Shown one piece after another: positions 36,845 through 46,325 of a stretch of DNA of 64,000 nt. Under the pieces are notes generated by a model that saw only the letters and a program-made list of their open reading frames with translations, was not told where the DNA came from and searched no databases. The translations under genes and the position numbers were made by a program. Within the stretch, counting starts at the first letter, position 1. Each line of letters opens with the position of its first letter. Source of the stretch: Candidatus Bathyarchaeota archaeon (GTDB lineage Archaea > Thermoproteota > Bathyarchaeia > TCS64); NCBI GenBank assembly GCA_016783455.1, contig JADHWN010000003.1, forward strand, positions 35,477-99,476, written 5' to 3'.

Positions 36845-37667
36845 GAAGAGGCGGGGTGTCTCCACGATCTTGGGGACCATCATCTTCATCGGGATCATGT
36901 TCACCTCAGTCATACCCATGTGGCTGGTTATGAAGCAGGCGGATGTCCTGTATGAGAGAAAGAAGCTGGAGATGGCCAGGCTGGATGAGGAGCGCGAGAG
37001 GGAGGTCTTGGAGCTCTACGCGTTCCCGAGGAGTTTTAATGAACCTCAGTGGCTCAATGTCACCGCGTACAACCAATGCGAGTTTCCCATAAACTTGCTG
37101 AGGCTCTGGGTAAACGATACGGATATCCCTCTTTCGGTGACGGTTCCTTCGATGGGGAGCGTAAACGTGTATAACTTGGAGATCAACGCTTCGGAAGGCA
37201 GCTCCTATCAGATCAGAGCAACAAGTGAACGTGGGAACGTCTATGTCTCTGAAACTGGAACTCTTAGTTATAATGGGGGCGAGTGGGAGACTGAGACCTT
37301 GGGCATTAATCTGATATTTCCGTCTCGGCCTGGTCAAGGTAAACGAGGCAATGACTGGAGGAACGAGCTTGAAATCACTATTGCTCAGGACGATGTTGAA
37401 ATCTTCGAGGATGTCGTGATGTATTGGGCTATCAGCGCCTCCGAGATGTTCTTCGAGCTAGGAGCCCCGGGGACATATAACGTAACTGTTTGGATAAAAC
37501 AGCCAGATAACGATCCATATCTCGGCGTCATATATGGTCCAGAGCGTGCGCCAAATGCAGGAAGTGCCCCGATAACGATAGATTGGCCTGATGGTCCAGC
37601 AGTCCTCGATGTGAACTTCGTGATCGTCAATGACCCGGGGGATGAGCATCTCGAAATAGATGAATAG
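36816..37667 (+). CDS. Pilin-like/minor pilin-like secreted protein
   Basis: RRGVSTILGTIIFIGIMFTSVIPMWLVMKQADVLYERKKLEMARLDEE; overlaps the preceding pilin by 29 bp. Confidence 0.75.
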   Translation: MRSTRILCRKKRRGVSTILGTIIFIGIMFTSVIPMWLVMKQADVLYERKKLEMARLDEEREREVLELYAFPRSFNEPQWLNVTAYNQCEFPINLLRLWVNDTDIPLSVTVPSMGSVNVYNLEINASEGSSYQIRATSERGNVYVSETGTLSYNGGEWETETLGINLIFPSRPGQGKRGNDWRNELEITIAQDDVEIFEDVVMYWAISASEMFFELGAPGTYNVTVWIKQPDNDPYLGVIYGPERAPNAGSAPITIDWPDGPAVLDVNFVIVNDPGDEHLEIDE

Positions 37668-37713
37668 AACTCACTAGTTTTGTACTAACGTTTTTTTTAT
37701 TATACATCTCGCT

Positions 37714-38454
37714 TCAACTAATATATCGAAGAGATTTCTCGTCTTTCTTCAGCGGCTCATCCGTCTCATCGAAGTCCAGGAGGTTTCTCTGGATGGAGGC
37801 ATCTATCTTCTTCGCCCTTTTCACCAGCTGCGTTGTGTCTATCTCCAGCCCCAGGATGGCAGTCAGCTTCTCCAGCACGGCCTTCGAGGAGAGGTGCTGT
37901 GGGACGTTGGCGTACCGGATGTCGCTCATGAGGCAGACTCCGTCTATTCCCCTCTGCTTGGCGACGCCTATGAGTATCCCGTTGAGCCCGTTCACCGCCC
38001 CCTCCCCCTCGAGGAAGCTCACCCCGCATCTCTCGAGCTCCTCCTTGAGCCCCTCATCGGTGTAGACCCCGTACACATGGGGCTCATCGGAGTAGTCGCT
38101 CGGGTACGCCGCCATCGTGTAGATACGCTGGACGTTGTACTTTATGGCGAACTCCACCACTGTCTCCGCCAGCTTCATCGCCTCCTCAGGTGTCGAGGGC
38201 TGGGCGTCTCCCACGCAGATGAGTATGTCCTTGCCAGGGACGGAGTAGAAGCGATGTCTCAACATGGGCAGCTCGGCGAGGCTGTCCCTGTATATTATCG
38301 TGTTCTGGTAGTAGCTTATCTCTGCGAAGAGCTCGGCCTTGAGGCGGCGACGCAGGTAGTCCGCTGATATCTTCGCGAGGTAGCCCATTCCTGGCCAGGC
38401 TGCGATGAGTATGGGTTCGTTGACCTCTGGCTCTGATGTGTACTGGATCTCCAT
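37714..38454 (-). CDS. PAC2 family protein (proteasome assembly chaperone-like)
   Basis: EPILIAAWPGMGYLAKISADYLRRRLKAELFAEI...LICVGDAQPSTPEEAMKLAETVVEFA; start at 38454 preferred. Confidence 0.85.
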   Translation of the reverse strand: MEIQYTSEPEVNEPILIAAWPGMGYLAKISADYLRRRLKAELFAEISYYQNTIIYRDSLAELPMLRHRFYSVPGKDILICVGDAQPSTPEEAMKLAETVVEFAIKYNVQRIYTMAAYPSDYSDEPHVYGVYTDEGLKEELERCGVSFLEGEGAVNGLNGILIGVAKQRGIDGVCLMSDIRYANVPQHLSSKAVLEKLTAILGLEIDTTQLVKRAKKIDASIQRNLLDFDETDEPLKKDEKSLRYIS

Positions 38455-38761
38455 GGGCATCCCTGTATGAGTAGGAAGGCATCCATTAAACCTTTTGTGA
38501 AACATCCGTCGTGCATTTGTCATCTCAACGGCTTGGAGGTGTTATCCTCAATGTTTCAATGAGTCGTTCTTGGGCTTTGTTGTTAACATGAATGCATTTC
38601 TGGGGGTCTCATTTAACCGCCGAGCACAACACACGGGATGTCCCATATATCTGAGATGTTCTTAACACCATAGAGACAAAACATAGATAATAAAAAATCT
38701 ACAGGGACCTCGATTATGTTGTTTTCGTGCAACAGAACCATATTAAAGAATTTACCCTGTT

Positions 38762-38925
38762 CTATTGCCTAGGTGGACCGTACCGCCTGAGGGTAGTCAA
38801 AAAGATCAACAGGAGATAGCTTTTCCATGGGTAAGCCTTGGAGGTGATCTCCTTCGGAGAGACGCAAGGCCATCTCGTGTATGAGATGATTGTGTGGGCG
38901 CCTAGGTAGAGGCTGGCCCGCTCTC
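38762..38925 (+). ncRNA. Candidate multi-hairpin structured RNA
   Basis: TATA-like tattaaag at 38741; hairpins 38762-38796, 38835-38870 (GCCTTG/CAAGGC with nested TCTCC/GGAGA and adjacent GA/GA), 38871-38888 (CATCTC/GAGATG), 38896-38919 (GGGC GCCT / AGGC GCCC). Confidence 0.4.
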
Positions 38926-38960
38926 TTTACTCAGAAATGTAATGGTAGTTGAAGCTCTGC

Positions 38961-39305
38961 ATGTTGGAGAGGAGGCTCTGGACGGACGAAGAGATGGATA
39001 TGCTTAGAGTCCTCTATGTCTCCGGAAGGGGTTTCGACGAGATCGACACCGCCTTCCCAGGGAGGTCCGCCAGCGCCATCAGGCAGAAGGCCTCCAGGCT
39101 GGGGGTCAAGAGGCCTGTGGTCTCTCACTCCCTCTGCGAGTCCAGGTCCGTCCTCCGGTGTTCGGATGGTAACGGGGGAGACGACGCGTTCCTCTTCAAG
39201 TGCGGGGACTGCGGGAACTGGATCCACGCTGACTCTCCTGACCCGCACGAGAACCAGACAGTGGTCTGCCCTCAGTGTAAGGGCGTCTGCAGGTACGTGA
39301 CGTGA
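38961..39305 (+). CDS. SANT/Myb-like DNA-binding and zinc-ribbon protein
   Basis: RLWTDEEMDMLRVLYVSGRGFDEIDTAFPGRSASAIRQKASRLGVKRP; FKCGDCGNWIHA...VVCPQCKGVCRYV. Confidence 0.75.
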   Translation: MLERRLWTDEEMDMLRVLYVSGRGFDEIDTAFPGRSASAIRQKASRLGVKRPVVSHSLCESRSVLRCSDGNGGDDAFLFKCGDCGNWIHADSPDPHENQTVVCPQCKGVCRYVT

Positions 39306-39377
39306 GGGCTCCACCAAGGTCTTATTAGAATTCCCGAATAGTAGTGTCCATGCAGGTCTTGTCGCCTGATTCTATGC

Positions 39378-39818
39378 TTGGAGGCTCTTGGATTGCGTAG
39401 GGTCCAGTTCAGGGTTGAGGGCAAGGCTGTCCCCAAGGCCCGTGCCCGGGTTGTCACCAAGGGCAAGAGGCGGTTCGCCTTCACGCCCAAGAGGGTGAAG
39501 GAGTGGGAGGAGAAGGTCAAGGAGGAGGCCTCCAGGCACTTCGAGGCGGCTTCCGACTGGCCAGTGGTGGTCTCTTTGATCTTCTACATGCCTCGGCCGA
39601 AGAGTCGTCGGCATGATTTCTGGGTCCCCACCACTCCCGATCTTGACAACCTGGAGAAGTCGATCCTCGACGCGCTGAACGGGGTGGCCTACACGGACGA
39701 CCGCCTTGTGGTGGCCAAGAGCGCTTCGAAGAGGTATGCAGGCTCGGATGGGCCCTATGTGCAGGTCACGGTCACGTCTGTGAAGGATCAGCGTAGCCTC
39801 AGCGAGTACAGCTCCTGA
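39378..39818 (+). CDS. RusA-family Holliday junction resolvase
   Basis: VEGKAVPKARARVVTKG...TTPDLDNLEKSILDALNGVAYTDDRLVVAKSASKRY, RusA catalytic pattern. Confidence 0.85.
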   Translation: MEALGLRRVQFRVEGKAVPKARARVVTKGKRRFAFTPKRVKEWEEKVKEEASRHFEAASDWPVVVSLIFYMPRPKSRRHDFWVPTTPDLDNLEKSILDALNGVAYTDDRLVVAKSASKRYAGSDGPYVQVTVTSVKDQRSLSEYSS

Positions 39819-39894
39819 CTGGTGTCCGGAGTCTGTGTCGTCCAGCCATACACTCTAGTTTAAATATCCGGCGGAGTTTTTCTCGGTTGGTGTA

Positions 39895-40455
39895 ATGCGC
39901 TTGGACTTCGATCTCTCTGCTAAGCTGGTGGTCCGCGAGGCCATGTCCAGTCCCGTCATAGGCGTCAACGTGGGCTACAGTGTTGTGGACGCTGCCAAGG
40001 TCATGAGCGAGCAGAGGATAGGGGCCATCGTCGTCTACGATGATATGGAGAAGCCCGTGGGCATCGTCACCGAGAGGGATCTTGTCTACCGTGTTATCGC
40101 GATGGGCTCCGCCCCCAGTGATGTGAAGGTCAGGGACGTGATGACCTCTCCCCTGAAGATGGTGGACGCCGAGACCTCCCTGGAGGAGGCGATGAAGATG
40201 ATGGACCTCCAGAGAATCAGGAGGCTGGGCGTATCATACAAGGGTCAGCTGGAGGGCATAATCACCGACAAGGACCTCCTGCGTCTTATGCCGACCCTCA
40301 TCGACCTGGTCAGGGAGCGCTCAAGGATCCAGAGCGTGGACTCAACTTCTGGGCCCTCCCTCGTGGGCTACTGCAGCAGGTGCGACCAGTACTCCAACAA
40401 CCTCAGGTTCATTGACAGTGAGCTCATCTGCGAGGACTGCAGAGCCGAGATCTAG
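39895..40455 (+). CDS. CBS-domain pair protein with C-terminal zinc ribbon
   Basis: Two CBS motifs (VVDAAKVMSEQRIGAIVVYDDMEKPVGIVTERDLVYRV; SLEEAMKMMDLQRIRRLGVSYKGQLEGIITDKDLLRL) plus CSRC...CEDC. Confidence 0.9.
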   Translation: MRLDFDLSAKLVVREAMSSPVIGVNVGYSVVDAAKVMSEQRIGAIVVYDDMEKPVGIVTERDLVYRVIAMGSAPSDVKVRDVMTSPLKMVDAETSLEEAMKMMDLQRIRRLGVSYKGQLEGIITDKDLLRLMPTLIDLVRERSRIQSVDSTSGPSLVGYCSRCDQYSNNLRFIDSELICEDCRAEI

Positions 40456-40528
40456 GAGCGTATTGGACAGCCAAGTCTTTATCCCATTACGAGACCCTAC
40501 GTTGTAGGTGTATTCCCTTCCCTGGTGA

Positions 40529-41038
40529 ATGGATCAGATGAACCCTAAGTTCCTCCTCGACGGGATGCTCGGCTCCTTGGCCCGTTGGCTGAGGATCTGC
40601 GGATACGACGCCGAGTACGTTCAGAGCCTTCCCGATGACGAGCTCCTGGACCGAGCCACTAAGGGTGGTTCTGTCCTGCTTACTAGGGATGACCTGCTTT
40701 TCAGGAAGGCTCAGAGGGCCGGTCTGGACGCGTTCATCGTGGTGGGCGATGGTGACGCCGAGAGGCTGGCGTCCGTTGCGAGGCGCTTCCACCTTGAACT
40801 GAATCCAGATAGTTCCAGGTGTCCTGTATGTGGGGGGTCTCTGAGTCAGGTCGACAAGGATGAGCTGACTGGCAAGGTCCCCGCACGAACCCTTGAGGCC
40901 TACGATGAGTTCCGGGTCTGCGATTCGTGTGGGAAGGTCTTCTGGAGGGGGAGCCACTGGAAGAACATACAGGCGACCATCGATGAAGCCCGTGAGCTAG
41001 CGGCACTTACGTCTCGTGAATCCGAACAGGATTTATAG
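40529..41038 (+). CDS. Mut7-C RNase-domain protein
   Basis: KFLLDGMLGSLARWLRICGYDAEYVQ...LLTRDDLLF...CPVCGG...CDSCGKVFWRGSHW. Confidence 0.9.
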   Translation: MDQMNPKFLLDGMLGSLARWLRICGYDAEYVQSLPDDELLDRATKGGSVLLTRDDLLFRKAQRAGLDAFIVVGDGDAERLASVARRFHLELNPDSSRCPVCGGSLSQVDKDELTGKVPARTLEAYDEFRVCDSCGKVFWRGSHWKNIQATIDEARELAALTSRESEQDL

Positions 41039-41074
41039 GTTCCAGGATGTACGTGGGTTTGAGGGGCGGTCTCC

Positions 41075-41689
41075 GTGGTGTTCGAACTTTCAGATGAGGA
41101 GGGAGCGTACCTCGTCTTGCTTGCGAGGAGGGCAATCGAGTCCCAGCTCAGGTCGGGCAGGGCAGTAGTGCCTGACGATGCCTCGGAGCACCTGAAGACG
41201 GAGTGTGGGGTCTTCGTGACGTTGAACGTGGTCGAGGGCGACTCCCACAGGCTCAGGGGCTGTATCGGTCTACCCTATCCGACTAAGCCCCTTGTGGATG
41301 CTGTTGTGGATTCCGCCGTCAGTGCTGCCCTGAGGGATCCCAGGTTTCCTGGGGTGACCTATGATGAGATGGGTTCTATTGCGGTAGAGGTGAGCGTCCT
41401 GACGCCCCCCGAGGTGGTCTCCGTGGAGAGGCCTGAGGATTATCCGGGTGAGGTCGAGGTTGGGAGGGATGGCCTGATAATCTCCAGGGGTGGGAACAGG
41501 GGTCTTCTCCTCCCTCAGGTGCCCGTGGAGTGGGGTTGGGACGCCGAGGAGTTCCTGAGTCAGTGCTGCATGAAGGCGCGGCTCCCTCCGGACGCATGGC
41601 TCCTTCAGGGAACCGAGGTGTCCACGTTCCAGGCGATCATCTTCTCTGAGGAGGAGCCGAGGGGAGAGGTCAAGAGGGTGGAGCTCTGA
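41075..41689 (+). CDS. AMMECR1-domain protein
   Basis: GVFVTLNVVEGDSHRLRGCIGLPYPTKPLVDAVVDSAVSAALRDPRFPGV...VEVSVLTPPE. Confidence 0.92.
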   Translation: MVFELSDEEGAYLVLLARRAIESQLRSGRAVVPDDASEHLKTECGVFVTLNVVEGDSHRLRGCIGLPYPTKPLVDAVVDSAVSAALRDPRFPGVTYDEMGSIAVEVSVLTPPEVVSVERPEDYPGEVEVGRDGLIISRGGNRGLLLPQVPVEWGWDAEEFLSQCCMKARLPPDAWLLQGTEVSTFQAIIFSEEEPRGEVKRVEL

Positions 41690-41705
41690 GTACGGGGAGT
41701 TAGGT

Positions 41706-42893
41706 TTGGACGACTTCAACGGCGCTAGGGTCTTCTTCAGCCCATGCGGCATCGGGTTGGGCCACGTAGGGAGGGCCCTCCCCATCGCCGATGAGCTGAG
41801 GGGCCGTGGCGCCGAGGTGATGTTCTCCACGTATCTTGAGGGCGTGGACTACGTCAGGAGGCGGGGGTTCCAGGTCGTCTCGAGCCCTCCCCTGAGCCTG
41901 GAGTCCGACTCAACGGGGCGTCTGGATATGCGGGCGTCGGCTATCTCCCAGGGCGTCTCCGCCGTGCCCCGTTTCATGCAGCAGGTCACCGCCGAGATAG
42001 AGTACATGAAGGCCTTCAAGCCTGACGTCGTGCTCTCCGACACCCGATTATCATCCGTCATCGCCGGGAAGCTCCTGGGGCTGCCCGTCGCCCTCGTGCT
42101 CAACCAGTTCATGCCCATCATCCCCCGCAGCGGCTTCAACGGCTCACTCTTCAAGCTGATCGACGGAAGCGTCCTCACTCTGCTCGGGAGGGGCTGGGCG
42201 GCGAGCGATGTGATATTGATACCTGACTTTCCGGAGCCCTACACGATTAGCCGTGGTTCCCTCCGGATACCTAAGCCTTACAAGCGTCTGGTCAGGATGG
42301 TGGGCTTCATCCTTCCCCGGAGGCCTGAGGACGTCGAGGACACCGGGAGGGTGAGGGAGGAGGCTGGAGCCTCGGAGGGGCAGCGTCTGATCTATGCGGC
42401 GATAAGCGGTCCCACGCAGGAGAGGGAGCCCCTCGTGAGGCTGCTGAGGCCAATGTTCGAGGGCTTCTCGGATGACTACCGGGTGGTCATGTCCCTCGGG
42501 AGGCCAGATGGTGGCTCGACGCCATCCCGCTCCGGGGCTCTGACGACGATCCCGTGGGTGGTGGACCGCTTCGAGTACCTGAAGGCCTGCGACCTCGTGG
42601 TCTGCAGGGGCGGGCACAACACCATCATGCAGAGCATCTGCTACGGGAAGCCCGCCATGATTATGCCCACGCCCAGCCATACGGAGCAGTACGTGAACGC
42701 CAACAGGGCCAAGGAGCTGGGCTTTGCGGAGCTGGTCCACCAGAGAGATCTGAGCAGGGAGGCTATCATTAAGGTGGCTGACGAGCTTCTCTCCAATCCA
42801 GCGTACGCAGATAATCTCGCAGAGATCAACTCGAAGGGCTTCTCGAACGGGATAGAGAACACAGTGTCTGCGCTCTCCGAGTTGTTGGGTTGA
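41706..42893 (+). CDS. GT-B glycosyltransferase (MurG/MGT-like)
   Basis: GIGLGHVGRALPIADELRGRGAEVMFSTY...CDLVVCRGGHNTIMQSICYGKPAMIMPTPSHTEQYVNANRAKELG. Confidence 0.85.
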   Translation: MDDFNGARVFFSPCGIGLGHVGRALPIADELRGRGAEVMFSTYLEGVDYVRRRGFQVVSSPPLSLESDSTGRLDMRASAISQGVSAVPRFMQQVTAEIEYMKAFKPDVVLSDTRLSSVIAGKLLGLPVALVLNQFMPIIPRSGFNGSLFKLIDGSVLTLLGRGWAASDVILIPDFPEPYTISRGSLRIPKPYKRLVRMVGFILPRRPEDVEDTGRVREEAGASEGQRLIYAAISGPTQEREPLVRLLRPMFEGFSDDYRVVMSLGRPDGGSTPSRSGALTTIPWVVDRFEYLKACDLVVCRGGHNTIMQSICYGKPAMIMPTPSHTEQYVNANRAKELGFAELVHQRDLSREAIIKVADELLSNPAYADNLAEINSKGFSNGIENTVSALSELLG

Positions 42894-42943
42894 CCTCGGA
42901 CAGATGGCAAATTTTATAGGCGTCCGGAAATGAGTGCTGTGCC

Positions 42944-43258
42944 ATGGATTACTACTATCCTAAGGAGAGGGACTCAAGCGTCAACGAGCACTTCGACCCC
43001 GAGGTCATGAAGGCATTCGGCGACTGGAACCGGAAGGTCTTCGCCGAGGGCAAGCTGGACAAGAAGACCAAGGAGCTGGTCGCCGTGGCGTGCACGTACC
43101 TCACGCGCTGCCCCTACTGCATCGTGGGCCACACCAAGGCCGCATTGAAGGCAGGGGCGACGAAGGAGGAGGTCGCGGAGGTCATACAGATAGCTGCCGC
43201 ACTCAACGCGGGCGCCGCCATAGCTCACAGGAACTTTGCCCTCGACGTCGAGGGGTAA
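42944..43258 (+). CDS. Carboxymuconolactone decarboxylase/AhpD-like protein
   Basis: LDKKTKELVAVACTYLTRCPYCIVGHTKAALKAGATKEEVAEVIQIAAALNAGAAIAH, CxxC...H motif. Confidence 0.93.
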   Translation: MDYYYPKERDSSVNEHFDPEVMKAFGDWNRKVFAEGKLDKKTKELVAVACTYLTRCPYCIVGHTKAALKAGATKEEVAEVIQIAAALNAGAAIAHRNFALDVEG

Positions 43259-43267
43259 CCTACTCCC

Positions 43268-46132
43268 CTATTTATCGTCCCAGTACTGTCGGGTCTTCAT
43301 GTACTGTATCTTGGCCTTGAGCAGGTCTGAGTAGAGCTCCTTCTCGTCTCTTTGCATCTTCGAGAGTACCTGGTAGGATGTGACTGGGCCGACTCCCCGG
43401 ACCATGAGGGCTTCGACGGCCTTCCTGCCATATGAGAGGACCATGTCCGCTGTCTTCCTGCTCTTCGTCAGGAGGTCCTTCTCTTCCTCGGAGATTGAAC
43501 TGCCATTCTTCCACAGATTGAACGTCTCCAGGAACGCCTCCGAATCCTGGTACCTGCGCAGGACGGCGAGGAGCCCGGAGCCGCAGTTCCCGCAGGTGGG
43601 GCGTTCCTCGAACTCTCGGACCCTTCTCCTGGAGCTCCACTCCCCGCAGTTCATGCAGGCGAGGTCCACCAGCCTCGCGTGGATGCTGTTCCTCATGTAC
43701 TCGATCTGGTCGCCCCCAGAGATCTCGGCCTCCATGAGCTCCGCGACGTCGGCGTACTCCATGAGGATGTGCTTTGCGAGGGGGCTAGGTGCCTCCGCCA
43801 TTACGCTCACCACCTCGATCTCCCCGGAGGCTGCCCCGGCCATGATCTCCTTCAAGGTGTTTAGGTCCAGCTTCTCCTGGTGGGCCTCCCGGAGGGTCTC
43901 CCTGTAGATGGGGGTGTCCTTGTACCTGAGGTAGAGGTTCTCCAGTGTCCGGGCGTTCAGTGTCTTCCCCCGGGGGATGACTCCGAACCTCTCGGCGATG
44001 AACTTCATCTTGTAGCCGAAGGGGAACCGGGCCTCCATGAACTCTGTGAGCCGGCTGTCTAGCTCCTCCTCGGAGAGGAGGAAGAGGAGCTCCTGGATCT
44101 TCCTGAGGTCGAACTTGTCGAGGCGCCTCGGGGCCTCCACGAGGATTCGGTAAGGGTCGTTCCACCAGATGTAGATTAGGTCGTGGTCGGAGAGGACGGC
44201 GTCGACGATGGCCCCCAGGGTCTTGTTGACCCTCTCCCCGTAGCTGCTGTGGATGATGAGGTACTTGTCGTAGGCCTCCAGGAGGATGCGTTTCCTCGTG
44301 GGGATGGCGAATCCCGCCTTCATCTGGGCCTCCACCTCGTCCGCCGCTGACTTCAGTGCTGCCTCGTCGGCCTTCAGCTCCATGGTGAGGGCCTTGATGA
44401 CCTCCTCCTTCGAGCCGAGGCTCTCGATCTCCTCCGCTATCCTCTGGCGGAGGTCTCCCACGTCCCCCGCCACCTCCTTGGGGACCGGGATGAGCTCCCC
44501 GTCCCATCCGGGCAGGGCTCCCAGGGGGTCCTGGGACGGGAGCACGTGGAGGACTCCCCTCTCCTCGTCGATCTGGAGTATCCTCCAGACGCGCCCCTTC
44601 AGGATGACGTTGAGCCCCAGCCTGGCGCGCAGGGTCCAGAACTCGTCCCCCACGGTGCCTATGACCCTGTCTGTGACGACGTCTATGAACGGGTATCGCT
44701 TCTCGTCCGCTATCATTCCCAGGTTCTCGTAGTAGTACATCCTTCCCTTCCTCCTCCCTCTGATTGTCCCATCCCTCTTGGTGATGAGCGCGATGGCCGC
44801 GAGGAAGTCGGTGAACTCCCCGAACTCCTCCCTGCCGATCCCCCTGAATGGATACGCTCTTGTAACGACCTCGTAGGCTTCATCCTCCTCGATCTCATCC
44901 TCGTCTAGTACCAAGCCCACGAGCTGGTGGGCTAGGACGTCGAGGGCTCCGATGTGCATCTCCGTGGGTTCCAGCTCCCCCCTCCTCGCCCTCTCGGCGA
45001 TGACCATGGACTCCAGGGCGTCCTCCCCGTAGGCCGAGATGAGCACCCCCTCGGAGAGCTCACTGATAGTGTGCCCCGCCCTCCCGACCCTCTGGATGAG
45101 GGTGGAGACCTGACGTGGGCTCAGGTACTGGATGCAGAAGTCGACTTCCCCGATGTCGATACCCAGCTGGAGGGTGGACGTGCAGACGATGCCCTTCAGG
45201 TCTCCCCCCTTGAAGCGGTCCTCTATTTCGTGGCGCTGCTCCCGTGAGAGGCTGCCGTGGTGCACCTCTACGTAGGGGTACATCTTCCCAAGCTTGTGAC
45301 CCAGGCTCTCCGCCTGGCCCCGCCCCTGGACGAAGATGAGGGTCGACCTCTTCCCCCCCACGAGCTCCTTGATCCTCCTGAGCCTTGACGCCGCCTCAGG
45401 GGTCGTGGCGAGGTCGTCGGCCAGATCAAAGTCTTCCTTAACAGGCTCGGGAAACTCGACGGCGTACCTGTAGTTCTTGTCCACCTCGACCACCAGGACC
45501 TCGACTGGGTTCACGCCTCCCAGGAAGTTGGCGACCTCCTCGGGGTTCCCCACGGTGGCGGAGAGGCCGATCCTCTGCAGGGGGCCGGTGACGCATCGCT
45601 CCAGCCGCTCCAGACCCAACGTGAGCTGGGTACCCCTCTTGGACGCGGCCAGGTCGTGGATCTCGTCGACGACGACCCACCTGACGCTCTCCAGGTGCCC
45701 CCTCATGCTCTTCGTGGGCAGGATGGCCTGGAGGGTCTCCGGCGTGGTGATGAGGAGCCTCGGCGGGCTTGCTATCTGCCTCCGTCTGTTCCTCTGGGAG
45801 GTGTCGCCGTGCCTGATCTGGACCGCTATCCCGAGGTGCTCCGCCCAGAACATGAGGCGCTTGTGGATGTCCCTGTTGAGGGCCCTGAGGGGCGTCACGT
45901 AGACCACCTCGATCCCCCTAGCCGGATTGGACGTCTTCAGCAGGGCGTCGAATATAGGCAGAAGGGCCGCCTCTGTCTTGCCGCTTGCCGTCGGGGCGAC
46001 GAGGAGCACGCTCTTCCCCTGGGAGATGGGCCCTATTGCCTTCTCCTGGGGTGGCGTCGGTTGGCTGATCCCCAGCTCCTTGAGGCCCGACTGTATCCTC
46101 GGATGGAGGGCGTCGAAGGCGGTGGCGACCAT
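43268..46132 (-). CDS. lhr: Lhr-type DEAD/DEAH helicase
   Basis: VLLVAPTASGKTEAALLPIFD; VVVDEIHDL; STLIQRVGRAGH; large C-terminal Lhr region with zinc-ribbon-like Cys. Confidence 0.93.
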   Translation of the reverse strand: MVATAFDALHPRIQSGLKELGISQPTPPQEKAIGPISQGKSVLLVAPTASGKTEAALLPIFDALLKTSNPARGIEVVYVTPLRALNRDIHKRLMFWAEHLGIAVQIRHGDTSQRNRRRQIASPPRLLITTPETLQAILPTKSMRGHLESVRWVVVDEIHDLAASKRGTQLTLGLERLERCVTGPLQRIGLSATVGNPEEVANFLGGVNPVEVLVVEVDKNYRYAVEFPEPVKEDFDLADDLATTPEAASRLRRIKELVGGKRSTLIFVQGRGQAESLGHKLGKMYPYVEVHHGSLSREQRHEIEDRFKGGDLKGIVCTSTLQLGIDIGEVDFCIQYLSPRQVSTLIQRVGRAGHTISELSEGVLISAYGEDALESMVIAERARRGELEPTEMHIGALDVLAHQLVGLVLDEDEIEEDEAYEVVTRAYPFRGIGREEFGEFTDFLAAIALITKRDGTIRGRRKGRMYYYENLGMIADEKRYPFIDVVTDRVIGTVGDEFWTLRARLGLNVILKGRVWRILQIDEERGVLHVLPSQDPLGALPGWDGELIPVPKEVAGDVGDLRQRIAEEIESLGSKEEVIKALTMELKADEAALKSAADEVEAQMKAGFAIPTRKRILLEAYDKYLIIHSSYGERVNKTLGAIVDAVLSDHDLIYIWWNDPYRILVEAPRRLDKFDLRKIQELLFLLSEEELDSRLTEFMEARFPFGYKMKFIAERFGVIPRGKTLNARTLENLYLRYKDTPIYRETLREAHQEKLDLNTLKEIMAGAASGEIEVVSVMAEAPSPLAKHILMEYADVAELMEAEISGGDQIEYMRNSIHARLVDLACMNCGEWSSRRRVREFEERPTCGNCGSGLLAVLRRYQDSEAFLETFNLWKNGSSISEEEKDLLTKSRKTADMVLSYGRKAVEALMVRGVGPVTSYQVLSKMQRDEKELYSDLLKAKIQYMKTRQYWDDK

Positions 46133-46325
46133 TTCCTTTGACAGAATGAACTTGGGGGGTGATTAAAGTTTGTGACCAGAATCTAGCGTGAATTTAATAT
46201 ACTTTCTAATTTTCCTTATTTTGATTCTGAAAAACGGCGTCTGTCATTCCTCGTAAAACACGCCGTTCTCTGCTTTCGGGTCTACTCGGAAGTCTTTAGG
46301 TTCTGATAAAATGAGGTGAAGATAA

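Noticed and set aside
37714-39894. Complete provirus or integrated element
   Set aside because: Only RusA and a SANT/zinc-ribbon gene hint at mobile origin; no integrase, capsid, terminase, att repeats or tRNA target seen.
43785-44507. 240-aa minus ORF inside lhr
   Set aside because: Extremely G/P/R-rich alternate frame of lhr.
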